Numbered from the stretch's first letter, positions 1 to 9,090 are shown. The stretch is 64,000 nt of DNA from Pseudomonas pisciculturae (GCF_015461805.1 NZ_JACVZE010000009.1:186001-250000); one strand, 5' to 3'. Program-made: numbers and translations. The notes: generated from the letters alone by a model not told the origin.

Positions 1-373
1 GCCGTTCTTGTACCTGGCGCTGTGGATGGGGCCGTCCGGCCTGATCGCGATTCTCGCCGGCTGGTTCACCACCGAGATCGGCCGACAGCCGTGGGTGGTC
101 TACGGTTTGATGCGCACGGCGGATGCGTCGTCCGGGCATAGCCTGGCGCAGATGACTATTACCCTGGTGTTGTTCGTGGTGGTGTACTTCGCGCTGTTCG
201 GCGCGGGCCTTGGCTACATGATGCGCCTGGTGCGCAAAGGCCCTGTGGCCCATGACGTGACCGAGCCAACCCACGGTGGCCCTGGCCAGAAACGCACGCC
301 AGCCCGTCCGTTGTCGGCTGCCGATGATGGCACCGAAGACGATCACGCTGACATCCAGCACAAGGGGAATTGA
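1..373 (+). CDS. cioA: Cyanide-insensitive quinol oxidase subunit I, C-terminal part (truncated by window edge)
   Basis: This is the C-terminal end of a bd-type quinol oxidase subunit I, entering from the left edge (codons in phase with base 2). The visible 120 or so residues contain the conserved GRQPW stretch of CydA/CioA, then a membrane helix (roughly VLFVVVYFALFGAGLGYMM), then a long hydrophilic tail rich in charged residues. The stop lies one base ahead of the cioB start, so the two are cotranscribed. Subunit I carries the haems and oxidises ubiquinol at the inner membrane. Assignment to the cyanide-insensitive CioA subtype rather than CydA rests on the short subunit II and the DUF2474 partner that follow; the diagnostic Q-loop lies outside the window. 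Confidence 0.9.
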   Translation, partial: PFLYLALWMGPSGLIAILAGWFTTEIGRQPWVVYGLMRTADASSGHSLAQMTITLVLFVVVYFALFGAGLGYMMRLVRKGPVAHDVTEPTHGGPGQKRTPARPLSAADDGTEDDHADIQHKGN

Positions 374-374
374 G

Positions 375-1382
375 ATGGGTATTGATCTTCCGCTGATCTG
401 GGCCGTGATCATCATCTTCGGCATCATGATGTACGTGGTCATGGACGGCTTCGACCTGGGTATCGGCATTCTCTTTCCGTTTATCCCCGGCAAAGTCGAC
501 CGTGACGTGATGATGAACACCGTCGCCCCGGTGTGGGACGGCAACGAAACCTGGCTGGTACTGGGCGGTGCGGCGCTGTTCGGCGCCTTCCCGCTGGCCT
601 ATTCGGTGGTGTTGTCGGCGTTGTACCTGCCGCTGATCTTGATGCTGATCGGCCTGATCTTCCGGGGCGTGGCGTTTGAGTTCCGCTTCAAGGCCAAAGA
701 CCACAAGCGGCACCTGTGGGATAAAGCGTTTATCGGCGGCTCGCTGGCGGCGACGTTCTTCCAGGGCGTGGCACTGGGGGCGTTTATCGATGGCATCCCG
801 GTGGTGGATCGCCAGTTCGCTGGCGGCTCGCTGGATTGGGCAACGCCGTTCACGATGTTCTGCGGCGTGGCGTTGATCGTGGCTTACGCGTTGTTGGGCT
901 GCACCTGGCTGATCATGAAGACCGAAGGCCCGTTGCAGGAAAAGATGCACAACCTGGGGCGGCCGCTGGCCTATGCGCTGCTGGCAGTGATCGGCGTCGT
1001 GAGCATCTGGACACCGCTGACCCACCCGGAAATCGCCTCGCGCTGGTTTACCTTGCCGAACCTGTTCTGGTTCCTGCCGGTGCCGATTTTGGTGCTGGTG
1101 ACCTTGTACGGGTTGATTCGCGCCGTGGCGCGTAATGCGCACTACACGCCGTTTTTGCTGACGCTGGTGTTGATCTTCTTGGGCTACAGCGGTTTGGGGA
1201 TCAGCCTGTGGCCGAACATCATCCCGCCATCGGTCTCGATCTGGGACGCCGCCGCGCCGCCGCAAAGCCAGGGCTTTATGCTGGTGGGCACGTTATTCAT
1301 CATCCCGTTTATCCTGGGCTACACCTTCTGGAGCTACTACGTGTTCCGCGGCAAGGTTACCCACGAAGATGGTTACCACTAG
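375..1382 (+). CDS. cioB: Cyanide-insensitive quinol oxidase subunit II
   Basis: This 335-residue integral membrane protein starts MGIDLPLIWAVIIIFGIMMY and runs through DGFDLGIGILFPF, the N-terminal signature of CydB/CioB. About eight hydrophobic helices are visible. A longer in-frame extension begins inside cioA; the ATG at 375 was chosen because it follows the cioA stop directly and begins exactly at the family's conserved N-terminus. Subunit II pairs with CioA to form the high-oxygen, cyanide-tolerant terminal oxidase that reduces oxygen to water without proton pumping. It is the second gene of cioA-cioB-DUF2474. Length is normal for the family. Confidence 0.95.
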   Translation: MGIDLPLIWAVIIIFGIMMYVVMDGFDLGIGILFPFIPGKVDRDVMMNTVAPVWDGNETWLVLGGAALFGAFPLAYSVVLSALYLPLILMLIGLIFRGVAFEFRFKAKDHKRHLWDKAFIGGSLAATFFQGVALGAFIDGIPVVDRQFAGGSLDWATPFTMFCGVALIVAYALLGCTWLIMKTEGPLQEKMHNLGRPLAYALLAVIGVVSIWTPLTHPEIASRWFTLPNLFWFLPVPILVLVTLYGLIRAVARNAHYTPFLLTLVLIFLGYSGLGISLWPNIIPPSVSIWDAAAPPQSQGFMLVGTLFIIPFILGYTFWSYYVFRGKVTHEDGYH

Positions 1383-1394
1383 GAGGGGCGTCTC

Positions 1395-1562
1395 ATGTCT
1401 GGCAAACCTACGTTGCACGAGATCGAACAGGCCGAGAAACAGCCGTTGTGGCGGCGCCTGGGGTGGCTGGCGATGATCTGGACCGGCAGCGTGCTGGCCC
1501 TGTTTGTCGTGGCCAGCCTGATGCGCATGTTTATGAATGCGGCAGGCCTGACCACCCACTGA
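1395..1562 (+). CDS. DUF2474 single-helix protein, CydX-like accessory of the quinol oxidase
   Basis: A 55-codon gene (MSGKPTLHEIEQAEKQPLWR...) begins 13 bases after the cioB stop, behind the strong Shine-Dalgarno AGGAGGGG. It has a short charged N-terminus, an RRLGW motif and one membrane helix at about residues 22-44. Size, single helix and position after cioB match the DUF2474 family commonly found at the end of cio/cyd operons. By analogy with E. coli CydX it may stabilise the oxidase; that role is inference. The terminator follows within 60 bases, so it closes the operon. Confidence 0.82.
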   Translation: MSGKPTLHEIEQAEKQPLWRRLGWLAMIWTGSVLALFVVASLMRMFMNAAGLTTH

Positions 1563-1570
1563 TATCCCAC

Positions 1571-1629
1571 CCGGGCTTTGTGGCCCGGCTTTCAACCCTG
1601 CCCCTTGCGAGAGCGGCAGGGTTTTTTTT
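1571..1629 (+). terminator. Terminator of the cio operon
   Basis: Two hairpins follow the DUF2474 gene: CCGGGC/GCCCGG (1571-1588) and CCCTGCC/GGCAGGG (1596-1621), the second followed by eight T residues. The T-run overlaps the stop of the convergent rlmG. Confidence 0.85.
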
Positions 1630-2752
1630 ATTTGCGCGCTTTGAGGATGACAAATTTTGGCGTGGTGGCCACTTGCTCGACGCCACGGAACAAGCGCGCC
1701 AGCTTGGTGTGATAACCCAAGTGACGGTTGCCGACTATATAGAGCGCGCCGCCCACCACCAGGGCTTCCCGTGCCTGTTGGAACATACGCCAGGCGAGGA
1801 AGTCACCCACTACCTGCTGTTGGTGGAACGGCGGGTTGCACAACACCACGTCCAGCGAATCGGCTTCCTGGCCGGCCAGGCCATCGCCAGCGCGCACGGT
1901 GACATCGCGTTCACCCAGCGCCGCCAGCCAGTTGTCGGTCGCCGATTGCACGGCCATATAGGATTCGTCCACCAGCGTGTACTGCGCGTCGGGGTTTTGC
2001 AGTGCGCTGGCAATCGCCAATACACCATTGCCGCAACCCAGGTCGGCCACACGGGCGCTGCCCAGGTTGTTTGGCAGGTGCGGCAGGAAGGCGCGGGTGC
2101 CGATGTCGAGGCCCTCGCGGCAGAACACGTTGGCGTGGTTAAGCAGCTCGATGGCTGGCGTGTCCAGCGTGTAGCGGGTCGGGTAGGGCGAGACTGCCAC
2201 GGGGCGATCGGCGACGGTGGCGATCAACAGGCGCGCCTTCTTCACTGCAAGCGAGGCGTGCATCGGCCCGATGTAGCGTTCCAGTAATTCGCCTGCTGCG
2301 CGTGGCAAATGCTTGATCATCGCTGCGGCGACGACTTCGGCACCTGGCGCCAGTTGGCCTTGCAGGCGGATGAGTTGTTCTTCCAGCAACGCCAGGGTTT
2401 TGGGGACGCGAATCAGCACCCGGTCAAACGGCCCGCTCGGCGCTTGGCTGGCAGGCACGAACGGTACGGCATCAAAGGCCTTGCCGTTGCGCACCAGGTT
2501 TTTCTCCAGGCCCAGGGCCGCCAGGCATGAGTCGCCGCTGGAGGTTACCTGCACGTGGTCTGCAAGGCTGGCAGCCAAGGCGCCGAAACTGTCGTTGAGC
2601 ACCAGCACGCGCGTGGTGGCGTTTGGTTGCTGCTCGGCCAGGTAGGCGAGCAAATACTCGTCGGCCGCATCGAAGGCTTGCAGCGGATCGTTATGTTGCT
2701 CTGGCTGGCGGATCAGATCGAGCTGGGCGAAGGGGCTTTCGAGCAGGGGCAT
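1628..2752 (-). CDS. rlmG: 23S rRNA (guanine-1835 N2)-methyltransferase
   Basis: This 374-residue protein has the layout of RlmG/YgjO: an N-terminal duplicated methyltransferase-like domain (LQAFDAADEYLL near the start) and a C-terminal catalytic Rossmann domain. SAM-binding motif I reads VADLGCGNGVLAI (about residues 235-247), and the N2-guanine methyltransferase motif NPPFH is at residues 306-310. E. coli RlmG is 378 residues and modifies G1835 of 23S rRNA; RsmC is a paralogue of similar build, but the N-terminal ADEYLL motif favours RlmG. It converges on the cio operon. No clear Shine-Dalgarno precedes the start. Confidence 0.88.
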   Translation of the reverse strand: MPLLESPFAQLDLIRQPEQHNDPLQAFDAADEYLLAYLAEQQPNATTRVLVLNDSFGALAASLADHVQVTSSGDSCLAALGLEKNLVRNGKAFDAVPFVPASQAPSGPFDRVLIRVPKTLALLEEQLIRLQGQLAPGAEVVAAAMIKHLPRAAGELLERYIGPMHASLAVKKARLLIATVADRPVAVSPYPTRYTLDTPAIELLNHANVFCREGLDIGTRAFLPHLPNNLGSARVADLGCGNGVLAIASALQNPDAQYTLVDESYMAVQSATDNWLAALGERDVTVRAGDGLAGQEADSLDVVLCNPPFHQQQVVGDFLAWRMFQQAREALVVGGALYIVGNRHLGYHTKLARLFRGVEQVATTPKFVILKARK

Positions 2753-2912
2753 GGCGAGGGAGGCTCTGGGTCAACGATGGGGGCCCGGCGGCGGCCAGCC
2801 GGACAGTCTGAGTGAACGACGGTTGCACCCTGGTGGGGCTACTCAACACTCAGAATTGGCCGTAAATGTTACGTTTTTTTCAGAGGGATTACATGCAGTG
2901 TTTCTGCGCCGT

Positions 2913-3623
2913 TTAAATAATCCCGCTGCGAGCGGCACTGAGTACTGCGGCGATCTTGTTGTTGACGCCCAACTTTTTGAAACAACTGCAGATATGAAAG
3001 CCCACTGTGCGTTCGGACAGGCACAGGATTCTGGCAATGTCCGCAGCCGTCTTGCCCATGCCTGACCACATGAGAATTTCCCGTTCTCTAGGCGTCAATT
3101 TACAGGCAGGGCTGGCGTCGGGTTTTTCAGCATATTTGCGCACCACAACCGCATGCATTGCGTGGCACAACCACAATACATGGCCGGCTTTTTCGTACAG
3201 TTCTTCCGGGCTGACCCGCCCCTCGCGACGCGCCAGGGTCAGCATGCTGAACACCCCCTGGAAATCATGCACGGCTTGGGTCCATCCCACGTTTACGCCT
3301 AAGGTATTCGCCAGGGACCATAGGCTTGGGGTGTCTTTGAATGTGTTTTCCTCCCAGACAATCGGCAGTACCGAGTTCTTGCAGTGTTTGACGACAGGGT
3401 CCACATCGAAAAAGTGTGCCTGGCTATACAGTGCGGACCATTCATTGGGGTAGTTGTTGAGATCAATCGGTTTGGTTTGTTTTTGGGGTAATTGAGAACT
3501 CATCTTGAAGGAACAGTATTGGAAGCCAAGCTCATACGTTTTGTTGATGACCATTTCAAATACACTGGTGATCTCGTTCTCGCCTTCCAGTTTGGGGAGC
3601 CGTGTATTGCGCCAGTTAAGCAT
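2913..3623 (-). CDS. ppoR: LuxR-family solo regulator, PpoR type
   Basis: This 236-residue protein has an N-terminal autoinducer-binding domain (about 20-160) and a C-terminal LuxR helix-turn-helix (about 176-228, LTPREREIL...SERTVGFH). The acyl-homoserine-lactone pocket residues are present at TraR-like spacing: W62, Y66, D75, P76 and W90. No luxI synthase lies in the window, so it is a solo. Its place between rlmG and fpr-mscL equals that of PpoR (PP_4647) in P. putida, a solo reported to bind AHLs and affect fitness and motility. The start has a GGAGAG ribosome site 6-7 bases upstream. The ppoR name rests on synteny and length. Confidence 0.8.
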   Translation of the reverse strand: MLNWRNTRLPKLEGENEITSVFEMVINKTYELGFQYCSFKMSSQLPQKQTKPIDLNNYPNEWSALYSQAHFFDVDPVVKHCKNSVLPIVWEENTFKDTPSLWSLANTLGVNVGWTQAVHDFQGVFSMLTLARREGRVSPEELYEKAGHVLWLCHAMHAVVVRKYAEKPDASPACKLTPREREILMWSGMGKTAADIARILCLSERTVGFHICSCFKKLGVNNKIAAVLSAARSGII

Positions 3624-4000
3624 CGGTAACTCTCCATGGATTTCCGCGATTTGGGTACGTCCTTAACCCCAAAGCTGCACGGAAATGAGTGTAGGACAAC
3701 GGCTACATTGCGAGAGGAAAATTTCGTTATTGTGAACCACGGTTTAAATGTTTTTTGGCGCGAACGTTAGTTGGCTTGGTAAGCGTTTAGTTGAATGTGG
3801 AGAGTTATTAGTAGCTTGAGTCGTTTGCAAGCATCAAATGACGGAGTGTATGTAATGCGAGTGATAGCGTTAATAGCGAATTGATTTGCAGTGCAACTAA
3901 AAAGCCACTATTGAATGCTTGCATGATGCCACTACCAACCGTAGGTGTTTCCACGAGCCACTTTGAGGGACACTAGGGCACCTGTAGAACGGAGGCCCCC
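3624..4000. promoter_or_regulatory. Divergent promoter region between ppoR and fpr
   Basis: These 377 bases separate the divergent ppoR and fpr genes and are clearly AT-richer than both. They should hold both promoters. A GGAGG ribosome site lies next to the fpr start. I found no convincing lux box or other dyad and no plausible small gene. Confidence 0.5.
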
Positions 4001-4777
4001 ATGACGGCCAGTGCTGAGAAATTTACCCGCCAGACCTTGCTTGATGTGCAATCGCTGACCCCCAGCCTGTTTACCCTGCGCACCACACGCGATCCGGGCT
4101 TTCGTTTCACCGCGGGCCAGTTCGTGCGTCTGGGCGTGACCAAGGCCGATGGCAGCACCGTATGGCGCGCCTATTCCGTGGTGTCCTCACCGTTTGACGA
4201 ACACTTGGACTTTTTCTCGATTGTCGTGCCGGGCGGGGAGTTCACCAGCGAGCTGAGTCGCCTGCGCGTGGGTGATACCTTGATGGTTGAGCGCCAGGCC
4301 ACTGGGTTCCTGACATTGAACCGGTTTGTCGACGGGCGCGACTTGTGGATGCTTGGCACCGGCACCGGGGTGGCGCCGTTCCTGTCGATCCTGCAGGACT
4401 TCGAGGTCTGGGAGAAATTCGAGCGTATCGTCCTGGTGTACAGCGCCAGGGAGGCCAAGGAGCTTGCCTACCAATCACTGATCAATGAATTGGGCGAGCG
4501 CGAGTATTTGGCCGAGTACGCGCACAAGTTCACCTACGTTCCCATCGTCACCCGCGAACAACACCCCGGCGCGCTGAATGGGCGCATTACCACGCTGATC
4601 GAAAATGGCGAGCTGGAACGTGCCGCTGGCGTCGAGCTGACTCCGGAACATTCCCGCGTGCTGATTTGCGGTAACCCACAGATGGTCGATGACACGCGCC
4701 AACTGCTCAAGCAGCGCGACCTGCAACTGAGCCTGAGCCGACGACCTGGCCAGGTGGCGGTGGAAAACTACTGGTAA
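4001..4777 (+). CDS. fpr: Ferredoxin-NADP+ reductase
   Basis: A 258-residue bacterial plant-type ferredoxin reductase. The FAD-binding motif RAYSVVSS is at residues 56-63 and the NADP-binding glycine motif GTGTGVAPF at 119-127; the CGNPQMV motif and the C-terminal VENYW ending are typical of proteobacterial Fpr. It shuttles electrons between NADPH and ferredoxin or flavodoxin, feeding Fe-S assembly and oxidative-stress defence. The ATG follows GGAGG closely. In P. putida and P. aeruginosa an fpr gene sits beside mscL as here. It shares a bidirectional terminator with mscL. Confidence 0.95.
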   Translation: MTASAEKFTRQTLLDVQSLTPSLFTLRTTRDPGFRFTAGQFVRLGVTKADGSTVWRAYSVVSSPFDEHLDFFSIVVPGGEFTSELSRLRVGDTLMVERQATGFLTLNRFVDGRDLWMLGTGTGVAPFLSILQDFEVWEKFERIVLVYSAREAKELAYQSLINELGEREYLAEYAHKFTYVPIVTREQHPGALNGRITTLIENGELERAAGVELTPEHSRVLICGNPQMVDDTRQLLKQRDLQLSLSRRPGQVAVENYW

Positions 4778-4779
4778 TA

Positions 4780-4807
4780 AAAAAGGCGCCTCATGCAGGC
4801 GCCTTTT
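4780..4807. terminator. Bidirectional terminator between fpr and mscL
   Basis: A perfect GGCGCC-based stem (AAAAGGCGCC / GGCGCCTTTT) with a 7-base loop is flanked by A-run and T-run, so it can stop transcription from both converging genes. Confidence 0.85.
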
Positions 4808-4822
4808 CCAAACTCGCTTTGG

Positions 4823-5239
4823 TTAAAGCGGTTTGTCGTTCTGTGCCTTGAGCAGATCACGGATCTCACCCAGCAACACTTCTTCTTTGGTCGGCGTCGG
4901 CGGCAGGCTTGGCGCCACAGCCTCTTCACGCTTCAGGCGGTTGATTGCCTTCACACCCATGAAGATCGCAAACGCGACGATCACAAAATCGATCACGCTC
5001 TGGATGAACTTGCCATACGCCAGCACCACCGCAGGCACATCGCCTTGCGCTGCCTTGAGCGTTATCGCCAAATCGCCGAAGTCCACGCCACCGATCAACA
5101 GGCCGATGGGTGGCATCACCACGTCGCCTACAAACGAGGAAACAATCTTGCCGAAGGCGGCGCCGATGATGATACCGACGGCCATGTCGACCACATTACC
5201 TTTGACCGCGAAGGCCTTGAACTCACTGATCACGCCCAT
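4823..5239 (-). CDS. mscL: Large-conductance mechanosensitive channel
   Basis: A 138-residue MscL. The N-terminal amphipathic helix (EFKAFAVKGNVVDMAVG) and pore-lining first membrane helix (about 14-44, with GIIIGAAFGKIV) are followed by a short periplasmic loop, a second helix (about 78-98) and a cytoplasmic helical bundle ending in LLGEIRDLLK. It opens on hypo-osmotic shock to release solutes. The start follows AAGGAAT. Position between fpr and katB matches P. aeruginosa. Confidence 0.97.
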   Translation of the reverse strand: MGVISEFKAFAVKGNVVDMAVGIIIGAAFGKIVSSFVGDVVMPPIGLLIGGVDFGDLAITLKAAQGDVPAVVLAYGKFIQSVIDFVIVAFAIFMGVKAINRLKREEAVAPSLPPTPTKEEVLLGEIRDLLKAQNDKPL

Positions 5240-5526
5240 AGGTTATTCCTTGTTACAGATGAGAAGGGTGGGGCTCAGTGTAATTCAGTCGTAGAGGGCT
5301 TGCCCGAAACAACTGTTAACACTGTTAGTTTTTATCGACACATTAAATCGCAAATAGTTTGCAAAGTGCCATCAATCGCGCGCGAATTACGCGTAAATTC
5401 AGTGGGTTACCACACTATTTTATTAATCGGGCTGGTACGGCTTTTCTATTTATCTTCTGCGGCCTGGGCCTCTAGCCTCTGGTAAGCACAACTGAATGTG
5501 CACTAGAAAAACCAGAGGAAATCTCG

Positions 5527-7068
5527 ATGAAGAACCCAATGAGCCGTGGGCCTGTTTCAGCGCGAACTGCGCTGCTATTGGTCACCGCCAGCCTGCTTTC
5601 CCTGTCGGTGCAAGCCGCCAACCTGACCCGCGATAACGGCGCCGCTGTAGGTGACAACCAAAACTCGCAAACCGCCGGCGCCAATGGCCCGGTGCTGCTG
5701 CAGGATGTGCAGCTTATCCAGAAGCTGCAGCGTTTTGACCGCGAGCGCATCCCCGAGCGCGTCGTGCACGCCCGTGGCACCGGCGCCCACGGCACCTTTA
5801 CCGTCACCGACAACCTGAGCGACCTGACCAAGGCCAAGGTGTTTGCCGCAGGTGAGGCGACGCCGGTGTTCGTGCGTTTCTCGGCTGTGGTGCACGGCAA
5901 CCATTCCCCGGAAACCCTGCGCGACCCACGGGGTTTCGCCACCAAGTTCTACACTGCTGACGGTAACTGGGATCTGGTAGGTAACAACTTCCCAACGTTC
6001 TTTATCCGCGATGCCATCAAGTTCCCGGACATGGTCCACGCCTTCAAGCCAGACCCGCGCACCAACCTGGATGACGATTCCCGGCGCTTCGATTTCTTCT
6101 CCCATGTACCCGAAGCCACCCGCACGTTGACTGAGCTGTACTCCGACTCCGGCACCCCGGCCAGCTACCGGGAAATGGACGGCAACGGCGTGCACGCCTA
6201 CAAGTTGATCAACGCCAAGGGTGAGGTGCACTACGTCAAGTTCCACTGGAAGAGCCTGCAAGGCATCAACAACCTCGACCCCAAGCAAGTCACCGAGGTG
6301 CAGGGCCGCGACTACAGCCATATGACCAACGACCTGGTCACGCACATCAACAAAGGCGACTTCCCCAAGTGGGACTTGTACGTGCAAGTGCTCAAGCCTG
6401 AAGACTTGGCCAAGTTCGACTTCGACCCGCTGGACGCCACCAAAATCTGGCCGAACGTGCCCGAGCGCAAAGTCGGGCAAATGGTGCTGAACCGCAACCC
6501 GGCCAACGTCTTCCAAGAGACCGAGCAAGTGGCCATGGCCCCGGCCAACCTGGTGCCGGGCATCGAGCCGTCAGAAGACCGCCTGTTGCAAGGTCGGGTG
6601 TTTTCCTATGCCGACACCCAGATGTATCGCCTGGGCGCCAATGCCCTGCAACTGCCGATCAATGCACCACGGGTGACGGTGAACAACGGTAATCAGGACG
6701 GGGCGATGAACCTGGGCAAGACCAGCAGCGGCGTGAACTACCAGCCAAGCCGTCTTGAGCCACGGGAAGAGCCACAAACGGCGCGTTACAGCCAATCAAC
6801 ACTGTCGGGCAGCACCCAGCAGGCGAAGATCCAGCTTGAGCAGAACTTCAAGCAGGCCGGTGATTTGTACCGCTCCTACAGTAAGAAAGAGCGTCAGGAC
6901 TTGATCGAAAACTTCGGCGGCTCCCTGGCCACCACCGATGACGAGAGCAAGCACATCATTCTGTCGTTCCTCTACAAGGCAGACCCGGAATACGGCACCG
7001 GCGTGGCCAAGGTCGCCAAGGGTGACCTTGCGCGTGTGAAAGCGTTGGCAGACAAACTGACGGACTGA
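5527..7068 (+). CDS. katB: Periplasmic monofunctional haem catalase
   Basis: A 513-residue small-subunit catalase preceded by a signal peptide (about 1-30, cleavage near SVQA-AN). The active-site His is H81 (VVHARG), Ser S119 (RFSAV) and Asn N154 (DLVGNN); the RxFxY motif carrying the haem-ligand Tyr reads RVFSY. Length, signal peptide and the following ankyrin gene all match KatB of P. aeruginosa, which is peroxide-inducible through OxyR. The 287-base upstream gap is AT-rich and large enough for such a promoter, but I could not identify a convincing OxyR site by eye. It probably forms a unit with ankB 58 bases downstream. Confidence 0.93.
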   Translation: MKNPMSRGPVSARTALLLVTASLLSLSVQAANLTRDNGAAVGDNQNSQTAGANGPVLLQDVQLIQKLQRFDRERIPERVVHARGTGAHGTFTVTDNLSDLTKAKVFAAGEATPVFVRFSAVVHGNHSPETLRDPRGFATKFYTADGNWDLVGNNFPTFFIRDAIKFPDMVHAFKPDPRTNLDDDSRRFDFFSHVPEATRTLTELYSDSGTPASYREMDGNGVHAYKLINAKGEVHYVKFHWKSLQGINNLDPKQVTEVQGRDYSHMTNDLVTHINKGDFPKWDLYVQVLKPEDLAKFDFDPLDATKIWPNVPERKVGQMVLNRNPANVFQETEQVAMAPANLVPGIEPSEDRLLQGRVFSYADTQMYRLGANALQLPINAPRVTVNNGNQDGAMNLGKTSSGVNYQPSRLEPREEPQTARYSQSTLSGSTQQAKIQLEQNFKQAGDLYRSYSKKERQDLIENFGGSLATTDDESKHIILSFLYKADPEYGTGVAKVAKGDLARVKALADKLTD

Positions 7069-7126
7069 TCCGTCGGTGACGGCCGGCGCCCTTGATCGGG
7101 CGTCGGTCCTGGCAGGAGAAACAACC

Positions 7127-7666
7127 ATGCGCATTTCTATCGGCCTGCTGATGGCCATGCTGGCCTTTATTGCCCATGCCGAGTCTCCTGACCCGGTGGC
7201 ACTCAAGGCCCAGTTACAGGACTACTATTTCGACGCCGCCCGCCGTGGCGACCTCGACATGCTCAACACCTTTATCGACTCCGGCTATGCCCTCAACACC
7301 CAGGATGACAAGGGCTACACCGCTTTGATTCTCGCGGCCTACCACGGCCAGGGGCCGTTTGTGGCCCGTCTGCTTGAGGCGGGAGCCGACGCCTGCGTGC
7401 AGGACAAACGCGGCAACACCGCATTGATGGGCGCTATCTTCAAGGGCGAGCTTAAAATCGCCCAGCGCCTGCTCGCTACCGACTGCAACCCCGATCAACG
7501 CAATGGCGCCGGGCAGACCGCCGCGATGTACGCCGGGCTGTTCAAGCGTGTCGAGTTGCTGGATGCGTTAAAGGCCAAGGGCGCCGATCTCAACGCCGAA
7601 GACCCCATCGGCAACAGTGCTTCACGATTGGCCAGCGGTGAAATCCGGACCCAGGCGCCGCGCTGA
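7127..7666 (+). CDS. ankB: Periplasmic ankyrin-repeat protein
   Basis: A 179-residue protein starting with a signal peptide (MRISIGLLMAMLAFIAHA) and carrying four or so ankyrin repeats (for example GYTALILAAYHGQGPFVARL, then RGNTALMGAIFKGELKIAQ). A start at 7076 would add 17 residues, but the ATG at 7127 has a clean GGAG ribosome site and begins the signal peptide. AnkB of P. aeruginosa lies after katB and is needed for full KatB activity, probably by protecting the enzyme in the periplasm; the same role is inferred here from the identical gene pair. Confidence 0.9.
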   Translation: MRISIGLLMAMLAFIAHAESPDPVALKAQLQDYYFDAARRGDLDMLNTFIDSGYALNTQDDKGYTALILAAYHGQGPFVARLLEAGADACVQDKRGNTALMGAIFKGELKIAQRLLATDCNPDQRNGAGQTAAMYAGLFKRVELLDALKAKGADLNAEDPIGNSASRLASGEIRTQAPR

Positions 7667-7701
7667 GCTATCATCGCGGTTTTTCGGTTGGAGGTTCTCA
7701 A

Positions 7702-9069
7702 ATGGCAAAGGCCAAGCGCATGTACGGCTGCACAGAGTGCGGCGCGACCTTTCCAAAGTGGGCCGGCCAGTGCACCGAGTGCGGTGCGTGGAACACCCTG
7801 ACTGAAACCATGATCGAAAGCGGCGGCGCGGCGGCCCCCACCGGCCGTGCTGGCTGGACCGGGCAGCAGGCGCAGATCAAGACCCTGGCTGAAGTCAGCG
7901 TCGAAGAGATCCCGCGCTTCTCCACCGCCTCTGGTGAACTGGACCGGGTACTCGGTGGTGGCCTGGTGGACGGCTCGGTGGTGCTGATCGGCGGTGACCC
8001 CGGCATCGGCAAGTCGACCATCCTGCTGCAAACCCTGTGCAGCATCGCCAGCCGCATGCCGGCGCTGTACGTCACGGGTGAGGAATCCCAGCAGCAAGTG
8101 GCCATGCGCGCCCGTCGCCTGGGCTTGCCCCAGGACCAACTGCGGGTCATGACCGAAACCTGCATTGAAAGCATCATCGCCACGGCGCGTATCGAAAAGC
8201 CCAAGGTCATGGTGATCGACTCGATCCAGACGATTTTTACCGAGCAACTGCAATCGGCGCCGGGTGGCGTGTCTCAGGTGCGTGAGAGTGCGGCGCTGCT
8301 GGTGCGCTATGCCAAGCAGAGCGGCACGGCGATCTTCCTGGTAGGCCATGTGACCAAAGAGGGCGCGCTGGCCGGGCCTCGGGTGCTGGAGCATATGGTC
8401 GACACCGTGTTGTATTTCGAGGGTGAGTCCGATGGCCGTCTGCGCTTGTTGCGAGCGGTGAAGAACCGCTTTGGCGCGGTCAACGAGTTGGGCGTATTTG
8501 CCATGACGGACCGGGGGCTGAAAGAAGTCTCCAACCCTTCGGCGATTTTTCTGACGCGCGCCCAGGAAGAAGTGCCAGGCAGTGTGGTGATGGCGACGTG
8601 GGAAGGCACTCGCCCAATGCTGGTGGAAGTGCAGGCGCTGGTGGATGACAGCCATTTGGCCAACCCGCGGCGTGTCACCTTGGGCCTGGATCAGAACCGG
8701 TTGGCGATGTTGCTTGCGGTATTGCACCGCCATGGCGGCATTCCCACCCACGACCAGGACGTGTTCCTTAACGTAGTGGGCGGGGTCAAGGTGCTGGAGA
8801 CCGCGTCCGACCTGGCGTTGATGGCGGCGGTGATGTCGAGTTTGCGCAACCGGCCATTGCCCCATGACCTGCTGGTGTTTGGTGAGGTGGGTTTGTCGGG
8901 TGAAGTGCGCCCGGTGCCGAGCGGGCAGGAGCGCTTGAAGGAAGCGGCCAAGCATGGCTTTAAGCGGGCCATCGTGCCTAAGGGTAATGCGCCGAAAGAA
9001 TCGCCGCAGGGGATCAAGATTATCGGCGTGACGCGCCTGGAGCAGGCGTTGGATGCGTTGTTCGAATAA
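7702..9069 (+). CDS. radA: DNA repair protein RadA (Sms)
   Basis: A 455-residue RadA. It has an N-terminal zinc finger (CTEC...CTEC, residues about 8-31), a RecA-like ATPase with Walker A GDPGIGKST, the RadA-specific KNRFG motif, and a C-terminal Lon-protease-like domain (VGGVKVLETASDLALMAA...). RadA drives branch migration of recombination intermediates and helps process stalled forks. The gene follows ankB by 35 bases and precedes a REPIN and the convergent PilZ gene, an order shared with P. aeruginosa. Confidence 0.96.
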   Translation: MAKAKRMYGCTECGATFPKWAGQCTECGAWNTLTETMIESGGAAAPTGRAGWTGQQAQIKTLAEVSVEEIPRFSTASGELDRVLGGGLVDGSVVLIGGDPGIGKSTILLQTLCSIASRMPALYVTGEESQQQVAMRARRLGLPQDQLRVMTETCIESIIATARIEKPKVMVIDSIQTIFTEQLQSAPGGVSQVRESAALLVRYAKQSGTAIFLVGHVTKEGALAGPRVLEHMVDTVLYFEGESDGRLRLLRAVKNRFGAVNELGVFAMTDRGLKEVSNPSAIFLTRAQEEVPGSVVMATWEGTRPMLVEVQALVDDSHLANPRRVTLGLDQNRLAMLLAVLHRHGGIPTHDQDVFLNVVGGVKVLETASDLALMAAVMSSLRNRPLPHDLLVFGEVGLSGEVRPVPSGQERLKEAAKHGFKRAIVPKGNAPKESPQGIKIIGVTRLEQALDALFE

Positions 9070-9090
9070 CTTAGCAACACCGTAATACTA

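Noticed and set aside
5240..5526. Possible OxyR site upstream of katB
   Set aside because: ATAG and CTAT tetramers occur, but not at the four-fold spacing of the OxyR consensus; the region is only listed as a likely promoter in the katB entry.
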